Counted from the first letter of the stretch, positions 1 through 11,087 are shown. The stretch is 64,000 bases of DNA from Aricia agestis (GCF_905147365.1 NC_056415.1:16448001-16512000), one strand, 5' to 3'. Numbers and translations are program-made. Notes: a model not told the origin generated them from the letters alone.

Positions 1-373
1 TTATTGTACAGAATATATTGTGATCAATGGATACAGTAAAAGTTAAAAGGTATTGTTTCTGTACTTAATATCATATTCATAGGATTATAACATTAATAGG
101 ATATTTATTATTTGCAGTAGAAGTGTTGGTCAGATCTCTTGTACTAATCTGATCGAAATCTGAAATAATCGAAAAAAATGGCTGCTATTTTACAACCTTT
201 AGAGAAAAAATAAATTGAGAGCTAATTTGTCGATATATTTATTAAAGATAGTTGTCATGTGGCAATAGAGTTGGCAAATATTTTTTTTTTTATAAAATAA
301 GGGGCATTAATATGAATATATTAATAAGAAGTGCGACAGTTAGTAGAAGAAATGTACTAAGCATTACTAAAGA
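1..373. other. AT-rich DNA, no gene seen
   Basis: Plain AT-rich sequence with homopolymer runs. I see no coding frame, repeat family or structured element that I can name. Confidence 0.6.
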
Positions 374-682
374 TTTTTTTAATGAAATAAGGGGGCAAAC
401 GAGCAAAAGGGTCACCCGTTGAAAAGCAACTTCCGTCACCCATGCACATTCGCAGCATCAGAAGAGCTGCCAGTGCGTAATTCTTCAATTATTAGGAAAA
501 GGGTAATAGGGGAGGGTAGGGCAGGAAATAGAGGAGGGTAGGGAAAGGAATAGGGTAGGGGATTGGGCCTCCGGTAAACTCACTCACTCGGCGAAACACA
601 GCGCAAGCGCTGTTTCACGACGGTTTTCTGTGAAAACGTGGTATTTCTCCGGTCGAGCCGGCCTGTTCGTGCCGAAGCACGC
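374..682 (-). mobile_element. SINE (main family, Metulj-like), diverged copy
   Basis: Minus-strand copy of the dominant SINE. In + coordinates it runs: T-run (the A-tail), the LINE-like tail ('aataagggggcaaacgagca'), the G-rich minisatellite, the palindromic 'cagcgcaagcgctg' block, then the GC-rich head. This copy is diverged: the tail has a deletion and the last head bases (GTGGGAGAGCCA on the element strand) are not recognisable. Short open frames across it have no coding meaning. Confidence 0.85.
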
Positions 683-707
683 ATAATTATAAATGAATGC
701 TTGTAGA

Positions 708-872
708 AAATACTCGTTGACGCCGGGAAACGTACATTTTTCCCGGGTAAAAAGTATCCTATATTGTCCTTTCCCTACACTCAAAGTATCTCCATACCAA
801 ATTTAAGCAAAATTAATTCATCGGTTTGGGCGTGCAAACACACTTTAAAACACACATAATTTTAGTATGGAT
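708..872 (+). repeat. CAGA-type lepidopteran repeat (repeat B), partial
   Basis: Contains the family core 'cgtacatttttcccgggtaa', then 'tcctttccctacactcaaag', 'tctccataccaaatttaagc' and an end like 'ttttagtatggat'. The usual CAGA run is eroded. I call + the orientation ending in TATTAGTATGGAT. Many copies sit elsewhere in the window. The transposon class is uncertain; a Helitron-like or other non-autonomous origin is possible. Confidence 0.7.
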
Positions 873-2200
873 GTAAGTATTCAATTTATAAACTTTTTTT
901 CACAAAATATTTTTAACGTACTAGTTTAGTAAGTAGCTACGCTTAATTTTTTAAAACAAAAACAAAAAAATATTAGTATGGTAAATAAGGGATTCATTCC
1001 AGAAAAGAGAAAGTAGAGTAAATTTCATCAAAGCTCAAATGAAATGAAATATATTCATTGCAAGAATGTAGTGCGTAACATAGGTCTTCAAATTAAAAAT
1101 ACTGTTCTAAACATTCTGCCATCCAGGTGGTGTGGAAAAGTCAACGTAAACATTATTGAAAGTTAACTTATAGAATTAAAATAAGAATCTATTACAAAAC
1201 AAAGTCCATAATTATCAAACAAAAATAAAACACAAGAATAGCAACTGTTTAAAAAATAGAGCTACAATACTTCAAATATAAGTACCTAACTAAATTCTCT
1301 GAGTATTATATTAAAACAATGAGCAAAATATTTGGACAAATAAAAATACCTGTGTTTTTATCTAGATATAATTAAGATACAAAAACTGCTTTTTATACCT
1401 TTTTTGCTTTTTATACCTACGTAGCATAACGTAATGTAAAGTTAGGTATAATTATAAAAGAATTCGGAATCAAAGCGAACCCGACTTTTTTAGCAATTGC
1501 CACAACATACATTTTTAATACAGTAAAGTAACCCAAAAGCTTTTTTTAAATAAAAACACGATTTAAACAGAGACGTTTTGCGCGCGCGACGTTATACAAA
1601 CTATTATATCTATATCGATATAAACAACTATGTCTATATCGATACAAACTACTTTATCTATGTATTTTAGTAGTACCAACTTAAAGTTACATGAGATCAC
1701 GACAATGTGTGCGTGCGCGCATTATAGTCGTGTTGAATGAAGAATGATCTACTATATGTATTTATATTGTGGTATGTATAACATGTGGATTTTGATATTT
1801 TATCATTAATTAAAACATAATTTCGCTTATTACCGTAGATTGTTCACATATCTCAGCGACCATTACGTTCAGAAGTTCACTTTTTACGGTTCTTAATCGT
1901 TAAAAAGTCACGAAAAGAAATGATTCTTCAATTATTATGAAATGTCAGAGCAAAAACATAACGCGCTTTGAGTTCTTTTGGGGTTGGATATAAAATATAT
2001 ACCTTGCCTCTGTACTAATATTATTAAAATAGTTTCTAGGTCCATTCTTTTTATGTCTTAAATTGTTAAACTGATAAAAAAAGGATTTTGTCTCTATACT
2101 AATATTTAAAATACGTTTTTTGTTATTTCTTAAGTCTTATATTCTTAAATGTATTTTATGAAAGGTATAGAGATGTATTTTATGAAAGGTATAGATATAC
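873..2200. other. AT-rich intergenic DNA with small tandem duplications
   Basis: No gene seen. Two small tandem structures are visible: about three degenerate copies of a ~22-bp unit ('tctatatcgata' core) near 1595-1665, and a ~24-bp direct duplication ('atgtattttatgaaaggtat' core) at about 2149-2195, just before the next SINE. Confidence 0.55.
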
Positions 2201-2596
2201 GTGGGAGAGCCATGCTTCGGCACGAATGGGCCGGCTCGACCGGAGAAATACCACGTTCTCAAGGAAAACCGGCGTGAAACAGCGCTTACGCTGTGTTTCG
2301 CCGTGTGAGTGAGTTTACCGGAGGCCCAATCCCCTACCCTATTCCCTTCCCTACCCTCCCCTATTCCCTTCCCTACCCTCCCCTATTCCCTTCCCTACCC
2401 TCCCCTATTCCCTTCCCTACCCTCCCCTATTCCCTTCCCTTCCCATCTCTACCCTCCCCTATTACCCTATTCCCTCTTAAAAGGCCGGCAACGCACCTGC
2501 AGCTCTTCTGATGCTGCGAGTGTCCATGGGCGACGGAAGTTGCTTTCCATCAGGTGACCCGTTTGCTTGCTTGCCCCCTTATTTCATAAAAAAAAA
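2201..2596 (+). mobile_element. SINE (main family), copy with expanded internal minisatellite
   Basis: Near full-length copy. Order: head 'gtgggagagccatgcttcgg', an imperfect 'GGCTCGACC' block resembling a pol III B box, the palindrome region (here 'cagcgcttacgctg', one change from the usual form), 'gtttaccggaggcccaatcc', then a C-rich minisatellite. After that come 'cttaaaaggccggcaacgca', the LINE-like tail and an A-run. The minisatellite unit (CCCTACCCTCCCCTATTCCCTT) is about 22 bp and occurs about four times in a row, so this copy (~396 bp) is longer than its relatives. It is a non-coding retroposon. Confidence 0.9.
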
Positions 2597-2656
2597 GAGA
2601 TAGCTTTCAGCAAAATTTCATTAGTCCAAGTATTGGTGATAGAATAGTTTAATTCG

Positions 2657-2752
2657 GTCATTCAGCGCTGCTACTTTCACAGTGAACTCTCTACAAGGAA
2701 TACACACCCAGCACCCTAAAGTATCATCGTTTCGTTTTGTTTCACCCTGTAT
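2657..2752. mobile_element. Foldback TA-MITE (ACAGGGTG family), right half only
   Basis: Carries 'ttcagcgctgctactttcac', 'agtgaactctctacaaggaa' and the terminal 'caccctgtata'. These match the right half of the full element at 60265-60525. The left arm is missing. Confidence 0.75.
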
Positions 2753-2984
2753 AATATGCCGTACATAATATATTAATATGCTATTACTCTATAGTGTACA
2801 GTTTAGACAGTACACACACAAGGAAAGTTAATAATAATTTATTATCCATGGGTCATTAACTTTCTAGCTGCCTTGTATGATGTTTAATTTTTACTGTACC
2901 TACCTACTTCTATTTTGGACATGATTTATACAACAAGTAGATACTAAAATTACACATTGTCTTGGCATTTGTTAAAAATACTTA

Positions 2985-3466
2985 GGGTGGGTTGCACGTT
3001 GTTTTTGACGTGGGAGAGCCATGCTTCGGAACGAATGGGCCGGCTCGACCGGGAAATACCTACGACGGGCTCACAGAAAACCGGCGTGAAACCGTTTACC
3101 GGAGGCCCAATTCCCTATTTCCTTCCCTACCCTCCCCTATTCCCTTCCCTACCCTCCCCTATTACCCTATTCCCTCCCCTTCCCTTAGGCCGGCAATTCT
3201 CAGCTCAGCTCTTCTGATGCTGCGAGTGTCCATGGGCATCGGAAGTTGCTTTCCATCAGGTGACCCGTTTGCTCGTTTGCCCCCTTATTTCATAAAGAAA
3301 ACAACTTACTTTAACTATAACTTTAACCACAACAAAATGTCAAATGAACTGTCAAATCCCTAGTAAAGGTCCATAATGGACGCCATATTTGACGATAACC
3401 TTAACCGAACCGAACCGACGATAAAATTAACCTTAACTATAATTACGCCTCTGGTGCAACCCACCC
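2985..3466. mobile_element. MITE with GGGTGGGTTGCAC inverted ends, TTA target duplication, SINE inside
   Basis: The left end 'gggtgggttgcac' and the right end 'gtgcaacccaccc' are perfect inverted complements. Each is flanked by TTA (2982-2984 and 3467-3469). A 3-bp TTA target site and terminal inverted repeats fit PIF/Harbinger-type non-autonomous elements. A SINE (3010-3302) interrupts it, so the MITE is the older insertion. Inside are degenerate AACCTTAAC/AACCGAACCG stretches. Confidence 0.8.
3010..3302 (+). mobile_element. SINE (main family) nested in a MITE
   Basis: The head 'gtgggagagccatgcttcgg' starts shortly after the MITE left end. The palindromic GAAACAGCGC...GCGCTG block is deleted ('gtgaaacc' joins directly to 'gtttaccgg'). 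The minisatellite has about two units. The tail ends 'ttatttcataaagaaaaca'. Confidence 0.88.
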
Positions 3467-3531
3467 TTAAGTGAAAAAACCCTCGACCGAATAAAGTAAT
3501 TTTTTTCTTTTCACAAACCTCACAAGTCACA

Positions 3532-4752
3532 AGCGAACCTTGAACACGCTTCGTAAATACCTTCATTTTTAAGGGTGCAAATCCATGCTAATATTATAAA
3601 AGCGGAAGTGTGTCTGTCTGTTACCTCTTCACGTCCAAACCGCTGAACCTATTTCACTGGAATTTGTTATTATATATATACTGTATGGAGTTACTTTTAG
3701 TTCCGGGAAAGGACATATTATGATACTTTTATCCAGGAAAATTGTACGGTTCCCGCGCGAAAAACTAATTTTGGCCCAACGGATTTGCCCCCTTAAGAGC
3801 CATTATTTTTTCGGGGGTAAGTCCAAATATCGTATACAACACTTCTGCGGACCGTACTCAACTAAATGTTGAGGTTTGAGGCGCACTTATCGCGGTTTAT
3901 TGTTGCTAAGTGTTTATTTAAATATTGCCCGCCGCAGTCTGTCTATCTGTACATCTTTCCGCCTTATTATTCTATATTCTGTTGTTTCGGTAGCCGGTAG
4001 CCGGGATCCGATCCTTGGGATAATTTTATAATGGACCTAGTTGATGCCCCCAACGTCGTGCAGAACGTTTATCGTGTGGGAACCGTACATTTTTCTGGGA
4101 TAGAAGTGGACTCAATACTAGATTTCAGCAAAGTCAGTTCAGTGGTTTGAGCGCGACGAGGTAACAGATAGACAGTCAGACAGCCATACTTTTGAATTTA
4201 TTAGGATGGTGATGGTCTATCACTAATGCATGTTATTTAAGCTGTGCTAAACTTTTCTCCATCTGTGATCTCGGAATGCTAATTCACTAATGTATCGATA
4301 TTAGTGTATCAATAAAATATATTAGAATTTCAAATTAAATATTTTATTTACAACCTTAACCTACTTTTTTATGTTTATAATATACGAAACCCCAAGGCTG
4401 GCGATCAATTAGAACGACCTATTAATAGATTTAGATAGCCTTAAATGATTTTGGTGATGTAAAAATACTTTTTACTTGACGTTCGGAACTTTAGTGAATT
4501 GCGTTGTTGCGCCAAAATTCGGTTATCGCGCGTGAACCGTACATTTTTCCGGGATAAAAAAAATCCTATCTCCTTTCCCGGAACTCAAAGTAACTCCATA
4601 CAAAATTCCAGTGAAATATGTTCAGCGGTTTGGACGTGAAGAGGTAACAGACAGACAGACAGACACACTCTCGCTTTTATAATATTAGCATGGATTTGTA
4701 CCCTTAAAAATAAAGGTATTTTACGAAGCGTACGAGTATTCAAGGTTCCCTT
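3532..4752. repeat. 1.2-kb structure with ~250-bp inverted arms (repeat B arms)
   Basis: The left arm (about 3532-3790) is the reverse complement of the right arm (about 4497-4752) at roughly 90% by eye. Shared landmarks are 'gcttcgtaaataccttcatt' against 'aaggtattttacgaagcg', and 'ccatgctaatattataaaag' against 'cttttataatattagcatgg'. Each arm is a repeat B copy plus about 55 bp of extra flank, so more than a chance pair of family members is involved. A third repeat B copy lies between them. Confidence 0.7.
4030..4205 (+). repeat. Repeat B copy inside the inverted structure
   Basis: Shows 'gtgggaaccgtacatttttc', 'tttcagcaaagtcagttcag', 'ggtttgagcgcgacgaggta', 'acagatagacagtcagacag' and an end near 'tttattaggatggt'. 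Confidence 0.7.
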
Positions 4753-5127
4753 GTCCTTTCCCGGGCCTCAAAGTATTTCCTACCAAAGGATCATGGGCAT
4801 TTTGGTATAAGTCTCAACACAGACAAAATATATACCATTAGATAGTTCTTAGTGAGTAAGTAAAAAAGTTATATGGCGCCCAGCCCCTAGCAACTGTAGT
4901 TTTTGAAATAATGTACAGTCAGCGTACAAGGCCGTCATTACCGACGTAGTTTTTGTCGTCTATGTGGTAAGATTTATTTGCGCTTAGAAAGGTTACGAAT
5001 GTCTTATCTTAGACAGTACACCTTAGATTTACGCTCACGGTAGTAGTTCAAAGTACACATAATATAATAAAGGACTTCGTGCAAATTCAAGTGCCTACCT
5101 GTTTCCATTATTGATATAGAGCCAAAA

Positions 5128-5315
5128 TGGCCGAAAAAATCACGTTTGTTGTATGGGAGCCCCCCTTAAATATTTATTTTATTTCGTTTCTCTGAAACGA
5201 ATCTGTGAAAATTTCAGAAGTCTATAGCAGTTCTTGAGACAGATGGACAGACGGACAGACATCGAAGTCTCAGTAATAGGTTCCGTTTTTGCCCTTTGGG
5301 TACGGAACCCTAAAA
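5128..5315 (+). repeat. Repeat C ('GGTACGGAACCCTAAAAA' family)
   Basis: Shows 'atcacgtttgttgtatggga', 'gcccccttaaatatttattt', 'gacagatggacagacggaca' and the end 'ttgggtacggaaccctaaaa'. This is a very common lepidopteran dispersed repeat. Its transposon class is not clear from this sequence. A (TA)n run lies downstream at about 5493-5509. Confidence 0.75.
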
Positions 5316-5612
5316 AGTGCACGACGTCGCTACATTAGTTTTCACTTTTAAAAATACCCCACGTCTCTTACGACCATGACGAATTTAATGATACCCTTGA
5401 AGATCAAATTCGACAGGCCGTTTAGGCTGTATACCAAAAAATACTATATTATATTTATAATACAAAAAACTCACTCCTGAGACGTAGTCGGGTATATATA
5501 TATATATATAGATGGTTAATGAACTAATATATTTATTATTATAATATAAATAATTTATAGCATACTAATTAATAGTTGTAATTTTACTTGTACACAGGGA
5601 CCACCTCAAAAG

Positions 5613-5954
5613 TTTTTTTTTTTTTTATGAAATAAGGGGGCAAACGAACAAACGGGTCACCTGATGGAAAGCAACTTCCGTCGCCCATGGACACTCGCAG
5701 CATCAGAAGAGCTGCAAGTGCGTTGCCGACCTTTTAAGAGGGAATAGGGTAATAGGGGAGGGTAGGGAGGGGAAGGGAAGGTAATAGTTGAGGCTAGGGA
5801 AGGGAATAGGGTAGGGGTTAGGGGATTGGGCCTCCGGTAAAGTCACTCACTCGGCGAAACACAGCGCAAGCGCTGTTTCACGCCGGTTTTCTGTGAGAAC
5901 GTGGTATTTATCCGGTCGAGCCGGCCCATTCGTGCCGAAGCATGGCTCTCCCAC
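5613..5954 (-). mobile_element. SINE (main family), near full length
   Basis: T-run at 5613-5627, LINE-like tail, G-rich minisatellite, the palindrome 'cagcgcaagcgctg', and a head ending 'gcatggctctcccac'. Good agreement with the family consensus. Confidence 0.9.
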
Positions 5955-5996
5955 GTATAATTTTTTTTCGGTTTTTTGTTCAGTTTTTATTTTATT

Positions 5997-6125
5997 TTAT
6001 TAGGGGGCAAACGAGAGCAAACGGGCCACCTGATGGAAGGCAACTACAGTCGCCAATAGACACTCAGAATTTGCGCCTTCTTATTTCATGCGTTGCCGGC
6101 CTTTTAGGAGGGAACTCGCTCTTTT
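5997..6125 (-). mobile_element. LINE/SINE tail of a related subfamily
   Basis: Carries a variant of the shared tail: 'tattagggggcaaacgagag', 'gggccacctgatggaaggca' and 'gcgttgccggccttttagga'. The minisatellite and head of the main SINE are absent. It is probably the 3' end of the parental LINE family or of another SINE with the same tail. It lies about 40 bp beyond the previous SINE. Confidence 0.65.
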
Positions 6126-8035
6126 CTTGTGGGTTTTCATATATACGTATGTAATTATTCATAATATTTAAAGTCCATTATGCGCGATACTGATGTTTGA
6201 TCAATAATCATAAAAAATCAATATACCTAATGTAGTCAACTCGTTTACGATACTATAAATTATGTTTATTGGTTTTGATGTGGATGATATTTTGATGATT
6301 ATAATTATATTACCTACCGATTCTCGTAGTTTTGTATATTATTAACCTAAAACATTGGTTCCGTGTGTAATTTGCTACTGGAAAACTACTCAGTATTATT
6401 CAGCAATCAGCATATTTTACAAGATCTTGAATACATTTTGCAAGGGAACCATATATTTTTACGCGTAAACTATATAATATTATATTTTATCCTTTAGCTC
6501 AAAGTAAGAAAGTGTCAGAAAACATGTCTAAAAGTCAGACATACAAAATTTTCCGCAATTTTAAGTATGGATTGCCCAGATTTTGCATGAAATACTTGGA
6601 TGTCCTGCTATACATAATATATTTCTTAATTAAATATTATGCAAATTTGATTTTGTATCCGAACATAGGTAATACCATATTATATTCTTTAATCTTAGCA
6701 AGTACTTTGATTATTATAATGAAAATACTTCCACTGAAGTTTTCATATTTTTAGTACTTAACTATAATGTTGCAAGTGATTATAAAGATTTTTGTGATTT
6801 TTTAAATTGCAATTTTTGTAATATAAAGGGTGATTTTAATTAAATAATGAATAAAATCATAACTCTCCCTAAACGGATTTGCGGGGAGAGTGAAATTGGC
6901 AAATAAAATAACATATTATTTCGACGAGCCCGCCAGGCTGCGCTTATTAAATTGTAAAAGAAAATTTAATTAAGACAATTTTTTTCCTTCACACCCGGCA
7001 TCGGGGAAGGGTTGTTCTCAACCAACCAAAGACTTAGGAATGTTGTAGACAGGACTGTTTTTTTCTATTTATTAGTTTCGCTATCTGGTTTATTTATCTG
7101 GTGTATTATTACCCTTCTATATTGTGTTTTATGTATCTAGTATTCGATTAAAACTATAAATGGAGTAAAAATAAAATAGTGCAATAATCGTAAACCACAA
7201 CAATTATAAGCCAAGTTCCTCCCATTCCTATAATTTTACACGACGCTCTGCCGGTTTTTGTACTAGTCGCATTAACTTTTTAGCTTCTATAAATTACATG
7301 TAATTTGGAGTTAAAAACAACAAATACAAAGAAAAACCACGGGCCGTGACAAACAAATATAATTATTTCGAAACCGCCATACGAAAAATTCTCGCTGCAC
7401 GTCAAATAAATCACTTTTTATCATACAATTATATTATTTTTAACTGACATATAAATTTTATTTTTAATTTAGATAATTATGTTCGTGGCGAAAATAAACT
7501 TTTTATTTTATTCTGAAACATTATTTTGTAAGAAGACCTTACGATACTTGACGAAACAACTAGGAAAATAAAATAGAAATAAAATGGAAAGGGTAAAGTG
7601 CAACTAGATTAGGAGACCACAGATTTTTAGTTCTATTTCTCCTTAATAACCTGATTGCTGGGCCTAGTGATTAAAATTAAAGGCAAACGCATCTTATTAA
7701 GTACAATATGCAAAGTATTTTTTTTTAATAATTTTTTGTGTTTCTTACTCTTAAATTGGTAGGTCGATTCGTAGCAAGTCTTCATCAAAAAAAGTTATAC
7801 TTTACGCCATAACTCTAAAATCTGTGAAAAATATTTACGATCTGACTTATTAAAGGGTCCGGTGCAGTTCGTTTATTTTTTTCGTATTTCATTTTCGTTA
7901 AGACAATTAAAAATCAGTCAAGTTAAAAAGTTGCATGTAGTTTGAACTTGGATATATTTTTTAAATGGGTTCTACATGAGAAGAACTCTATGAGTATACG
8001 TTATACAACTGCGCAGTGTTATTTTCAAAAAGCGA
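6126..8035. other. AT-rich intergenic DNA, no gene recognised
   Basis: No repeat family that I can name. The only sizeable open frame (6512-6754, 80 codons) encodes a low-complexity Ile/Tyr/Leu-rich peptide expected of AT-rich DNA. A slightly GC-richer patch lies near 6860-7020. Confidence 0.5.
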
Positions 8036-8360
8036 TTTTTTTTAATGAAATAAGGGGGCAAACGAGCAAACGGGTCACCTGATGGAAAGCAACTTCCGTC
8101 ACCCATGGACACTTGCAGCATCAGAAGAGCTGCAGGTGCGTTGCAGGCCTTTTAAGAGGGAATAGGGTAATAGGGGAGGGTAGGGATGGGAAGGATAGGG
8201 ATGGGAATAGGGTAGGGGATTCAATCCCCTATTGGGCCTCCGGTAAACTCACTCACTCGGCGAAACACAGCGCAAGCGCTGTTTCACGCCGGTTTTCTGT
8301 GAGAACGTGGTATTTCTCCGGTCGAGCCGGTCCATTCGTGCCGAACCATGGCTCTCCCAC
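8036..8360 (-). mobile_element. SINE (main family)
   Basis: T-run, LINE-like tail, G-rich minisatellite, a short local duplication ('aggggattcaatcccctatt'), the palindrome block, and a head ending 'catggctctcccac'. Confidence 0.9.
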
Positions 8361-8389
8361 GTATAAATTAAAATAAAATTATGGTTACT

Positions 8390-8485
8390 TTATAAAAGCG
8401 GACGTCTCTCTGTCTGTCCGTCCGTTACCTCCTCATGCTGAACCCATTTTATAAACTTTTAGTCCCGGAAAAGGACCGACAAGGA
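8390..8485 (-). repeat. Repeat B fragment
   Basis: Shows 'tataaaagcggacgtctctc', 'tgtctgtccgtccgttacct' and 'tttagtcccggaaaaggacc' in the minus orientation of the family. Confidence 0.6.
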
Positions 8486-8550
8486 CAATAAAGAAGAAAT
8501 TGTGGCTAGCTTCCAATTTTATTTTTACAGTGTGTAAAAAAAATAAGATT

Positions 8551-8812
8551 TATAATACTTGGGGTGTGAGGTGTGTACACTGTACGTGTTCCTTGTAAAG
8601 AGGTCACTGTGAAAGTAGCAGCGCTGAAAGACCTATTTTTTTCACTTTTGTATGAGCAAATGTCCCAGCGTCACGAGTTTCTCCATACAAAAGTGAAAAA
8701 AAAATTGGTCTTTCAGCGCTGCTTTTACAGTGATCTCTGTTCACGGTACTCATACACATTACACACCCTAAAGTTTTATCAGTTAGTTTTGTGACACCCT
8801 GTATATAGTTTA
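8551..8812. mobile_element. Foldback TA-MITE (ACAGGGTG family)
   Basis: The arms 'gtagcagcgctgaaagacct' and 'ggtctttcagcgctgctttt', and the inner 'cacttttgtatgag'/'catacaaaagtg', are inverted complements. The right end is 'acaccctgtata'. The left terminus is eroded. The element could fold into one long stem. Confidence 0.8.
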
Positions 8813-9216
8813 CTAAAGAAGTGAAAAAAGTTTTTTATGGCTAACATTTAAAAAAATATTATCAAGTGTTTTATGAACTCGCGAAAAGGTAATTTGAATA
8901 GATAGGTAATTACAATTTGTATGTAAGAGATAGCTGATCGGGTTTTATACCTGTATTTGCCAATTCATATCTTTTTCGGAAATTCTAGGTGAGTATAAAA
9001 TATACCTTCGTTTTGACAAATAAACATTTATTTACATGCTAAGTGTGTGAATATAAGTTTAAGGAAAATTCCATCAATTAACATAGACAAGTGTGTAAAA
9101 TATAAAATCTATGCTATCATAAATGCGAAGGAATTATGTCTGTGTCTTCTCCTCGCTTAAATCGCTTAACCAATTTTAGTGAAATTTTATTATATATTTT
9201 ATATATTATTTTTGAC
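8813..9216. other. AT-rich DNA, no gene seen
   Basis: A few hundred bases without a recognisable gene. The last part (about 9100-9200) resembles an eroded repeat B in minus orientation ('ataaatgcgaaggaattatg', 'cgcttaaccaattttagtga'), into which the next SINE is inserted. Confidence 0.45.
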
Positions 9217-9556
9217 GTGGGAGAGCCATACTTCGGCACGAATGGGCCGGCTCAACCGGAGAAACACCACGGGCTCACAGAATACCGGCGTGAAATAGCG
9301 CTAGCGCTGTGTTTCGCCGAGTGAGTGAGTTTACCGGAGTCCCAATCCCCTACCCTTTTCCCTTCCCTACCCTCTCCTAATTCCTTCCCTACCCTGCCCT
9401 ATTCCCTTCCCTACCCTCTCCTATTACCCTATTCACTCTTAAAAGGCCGGAAACGCACCTGCAGCTCTTCTGATGCTGCGAGTGTCCATGGGCGATGGAA
9501 GTTGCTTTCCATCAGGTGACCCGTTTGCTCGTTTGCCCCCTTATTTCATAAAAAAA
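9217..9556 (+). mobile_element. SINE (main family)
   Basis: Head 'gtgggagagccatacttcgg', then 'gtttaccggagtcccaatcc', three to four minisatellite units, 'cttaaaaggccggaaacgca', and a tail ending 'ccccttatttcataaaaaa'. The palindrome block is degraded. Confidence 0.9.
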
Positions 9557-9934
9557 TATAATTTATATGAAAAGACATAGAATAGTTTTTATGGGGGAAA
9601 AATGTACGGTTTACGGATAAACGAATTTCTGCGAAAGATCCATTTTTTTAAATATTTGACTTGTAGCGAGAACATTAGAGGTATAAAACCACACCACCTC
9701 AATCACATAGTGGTATAAATAATAAATATATAGGGGAGTATCGATAATAAATCGTGAATCGCACCTGACGTCGATCGAATGTATAGTTTATTATACCCCG
9801 GTGCGTCGTGCGCTCAATATTTGATGATAGGTCCCCCCCTTTATGATATTCCTGCAGATTTAACAGCACGCAGAAATGTATAAGATTCCTGATATTATCA
9901 GTTGAACTTGTCATACTTAAATTAAAATTATTTA

Positions 9935-10062
9935 GGGGCTGTTTCACCACTTACTGGGATAGGCTATCCACAATTTATTTGACAGATGTTCCATACTCTA
10001 TCTGTCAAGTTAAGTTATGGATAGCCTATCCGGCACTTATCAGGAAGTGGTGAAACATGCCC
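9935..10062. mobile_element. Hairpin MITE with TTA target duplication
   Basis: Left 'ggggctgtttcaccacttac' pairs with right 'aagtggtgaaacatgccc'. The inner 'ggataggctatccacaattt' pairs with 'gttatggatagcctatcc'. TTA flanks both sides (9932-9934 and 10063-10065). The element is about 128 bp and almost entirely self-complementary, with a PIF/Harbinger-like target site. Confidence 0.8.
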
Positions 10063-10214
10063 TTAATCATTAAAATTTTAATATCACTTGAGCTCCACTA
10101 CCCGCTTAGGCAAAGTTCCGGACACGATCAACCCACCGAAACTCTAGCAGACATATCCAAGTAAGTACCTATGTACACATGATTCAACGATGCATCTTCT
10201 TCTTCATGGTAAGC

Positions 10215-10331
10215 GCAAAATATATCATCCTCATCACCTTGATGAGTGGCAGTCTTAAGCAAAATATACCATCTGCATCACCTTGATGAGTGGTCTTAAA
10301 ATATACTATCCTCATTAACTTGATGAGTGGC
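10215..10331. repeat. Three-unit tandem repeat (~40-44 bp)
   Basis: Units share 'caaaatatatcatcctcatc' and 'accttgatgagtgg', starting near 10215, 10259 and 10297. The units are diverged. It directly precedes the LINE 3' end. Confidence 0.75.
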
Positions 10332-10339
10332 GTTTTTTT

Positions 10340-10571
10340 TACGTAACTTTCTGCCGTGCACTGTAAAGCTCTGGAACGAACTGTCGCCAGCAGTATCACC
10401 GAACCAATACGACCTGCAAACCTTTAAGAACAGGGCATATTCTCTCTTCAAAGGTCGACAACGCACCTGCAGCTATTCTAATGTTGCGATTGTCCATGGG
10501 CGACGGTAGTTGCTTTCCATCAGGTGACCCGTTTGTTGACCACATCAGGTGACCCCTTCTTTAAAAAAAAA
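10340..10571 (+). mobile_element. Jockey-like LINE 3' end (ORF2 C-terminus plus 3' UTR)
   Basis: A 5'-truncated non-LTR retrotransposon. An open frame (10327-10509) reads 'FLRNFLPCTVKLWNELSPAV', then 'YDLQTFKNRAYSLFKGRQR'. The pattern Phe-Leu-Pro-x-Thr-Val-x-Leu-Trp-Asn-x-Leu followed by Phe-Lys is typical of the extreme C-terminus of jockey-superfamily reverse transcriptase proteins (family knowledge). Downstream it shares the tail of the main SINE ('acgcacctgcagct', 'gtccatgggcgacggtagtt', 'gctttccatcaggtgacccg') and ends in an A-run. This makes it the likely partner LINE of the SINE. Only a short C-terminal stub remains and it is not functional. Confidence 0.75.
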
Positions 10572-10985
10572 GCTTATTTCGTGGTATCCCTCGCTGAGTA
10601 GGTATCAACTTTGTTGATACTTGCATATTAAACATGGTCTGGCTAATTTCTTTTAAAATCAAGGACGTTGATAGGGATCACAGAGATGTCTAGAACCAGC
10701 CATATCTGGAACCCGTGTTATGTTCACTAACAGGTATATTTGCCTAACTGTTAACATAATATTAGATCTTTTCCTGCTGTCCCATTTATAAATGATGATT
10801 TATGATTAATATAAGTAATATGCTACTATTATATATGTATGCAAAATATTATTAGATATTTTCCTTCTGTCCTATTTATTAATGATGATTTATGATTATA
10901 ATACTAGACGACGCCCGCAACTCTGTTACGACAAAACTCGTTTATCTCACGGGAACCGTACATTTTTCCAGGACTCAAAGTATAT

Positions 10986-11042
10986 CACAAAATTCTTAAT
11001 TTTATTTGTTCTTGTAGAACAAATAAAATTAGGAATTTTGTG
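10986..11042. repeat. Palindrome, 27-bp arms, 3-nt loop
   Basis: The arm 'cacaaaattcttaattttat' (+7 nt) is mirrored by its complement after the loop 'tgt', with one mismatch. It starts three bases after the end of the 141-bp left arm, so the two structures may share an origin. Confidence 0.9.
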
Positions 11043-11087
11043 AGTATTTCGAGTAGAGAGATTATTGATAAGTACGAGCAAAAAAGA

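Noticed and set aside
2293..2557. Pro/Leu/Ser-rich open frames across the SINE minisatellite
   Set aside because: They are translations of the CCCTACCC/CCCTATTCCC tandem repeat inside a non-coding SINE. Similar frames recur at other copies (3.0, 9.3, 34.0 kb).
6512..6754. 80-residue hydrophobic 'membrane protein'
   Set aside because: Ile/Tyr/Leu-rich composition is what random AT-rich DNA encodes; no regulatory or splice context.
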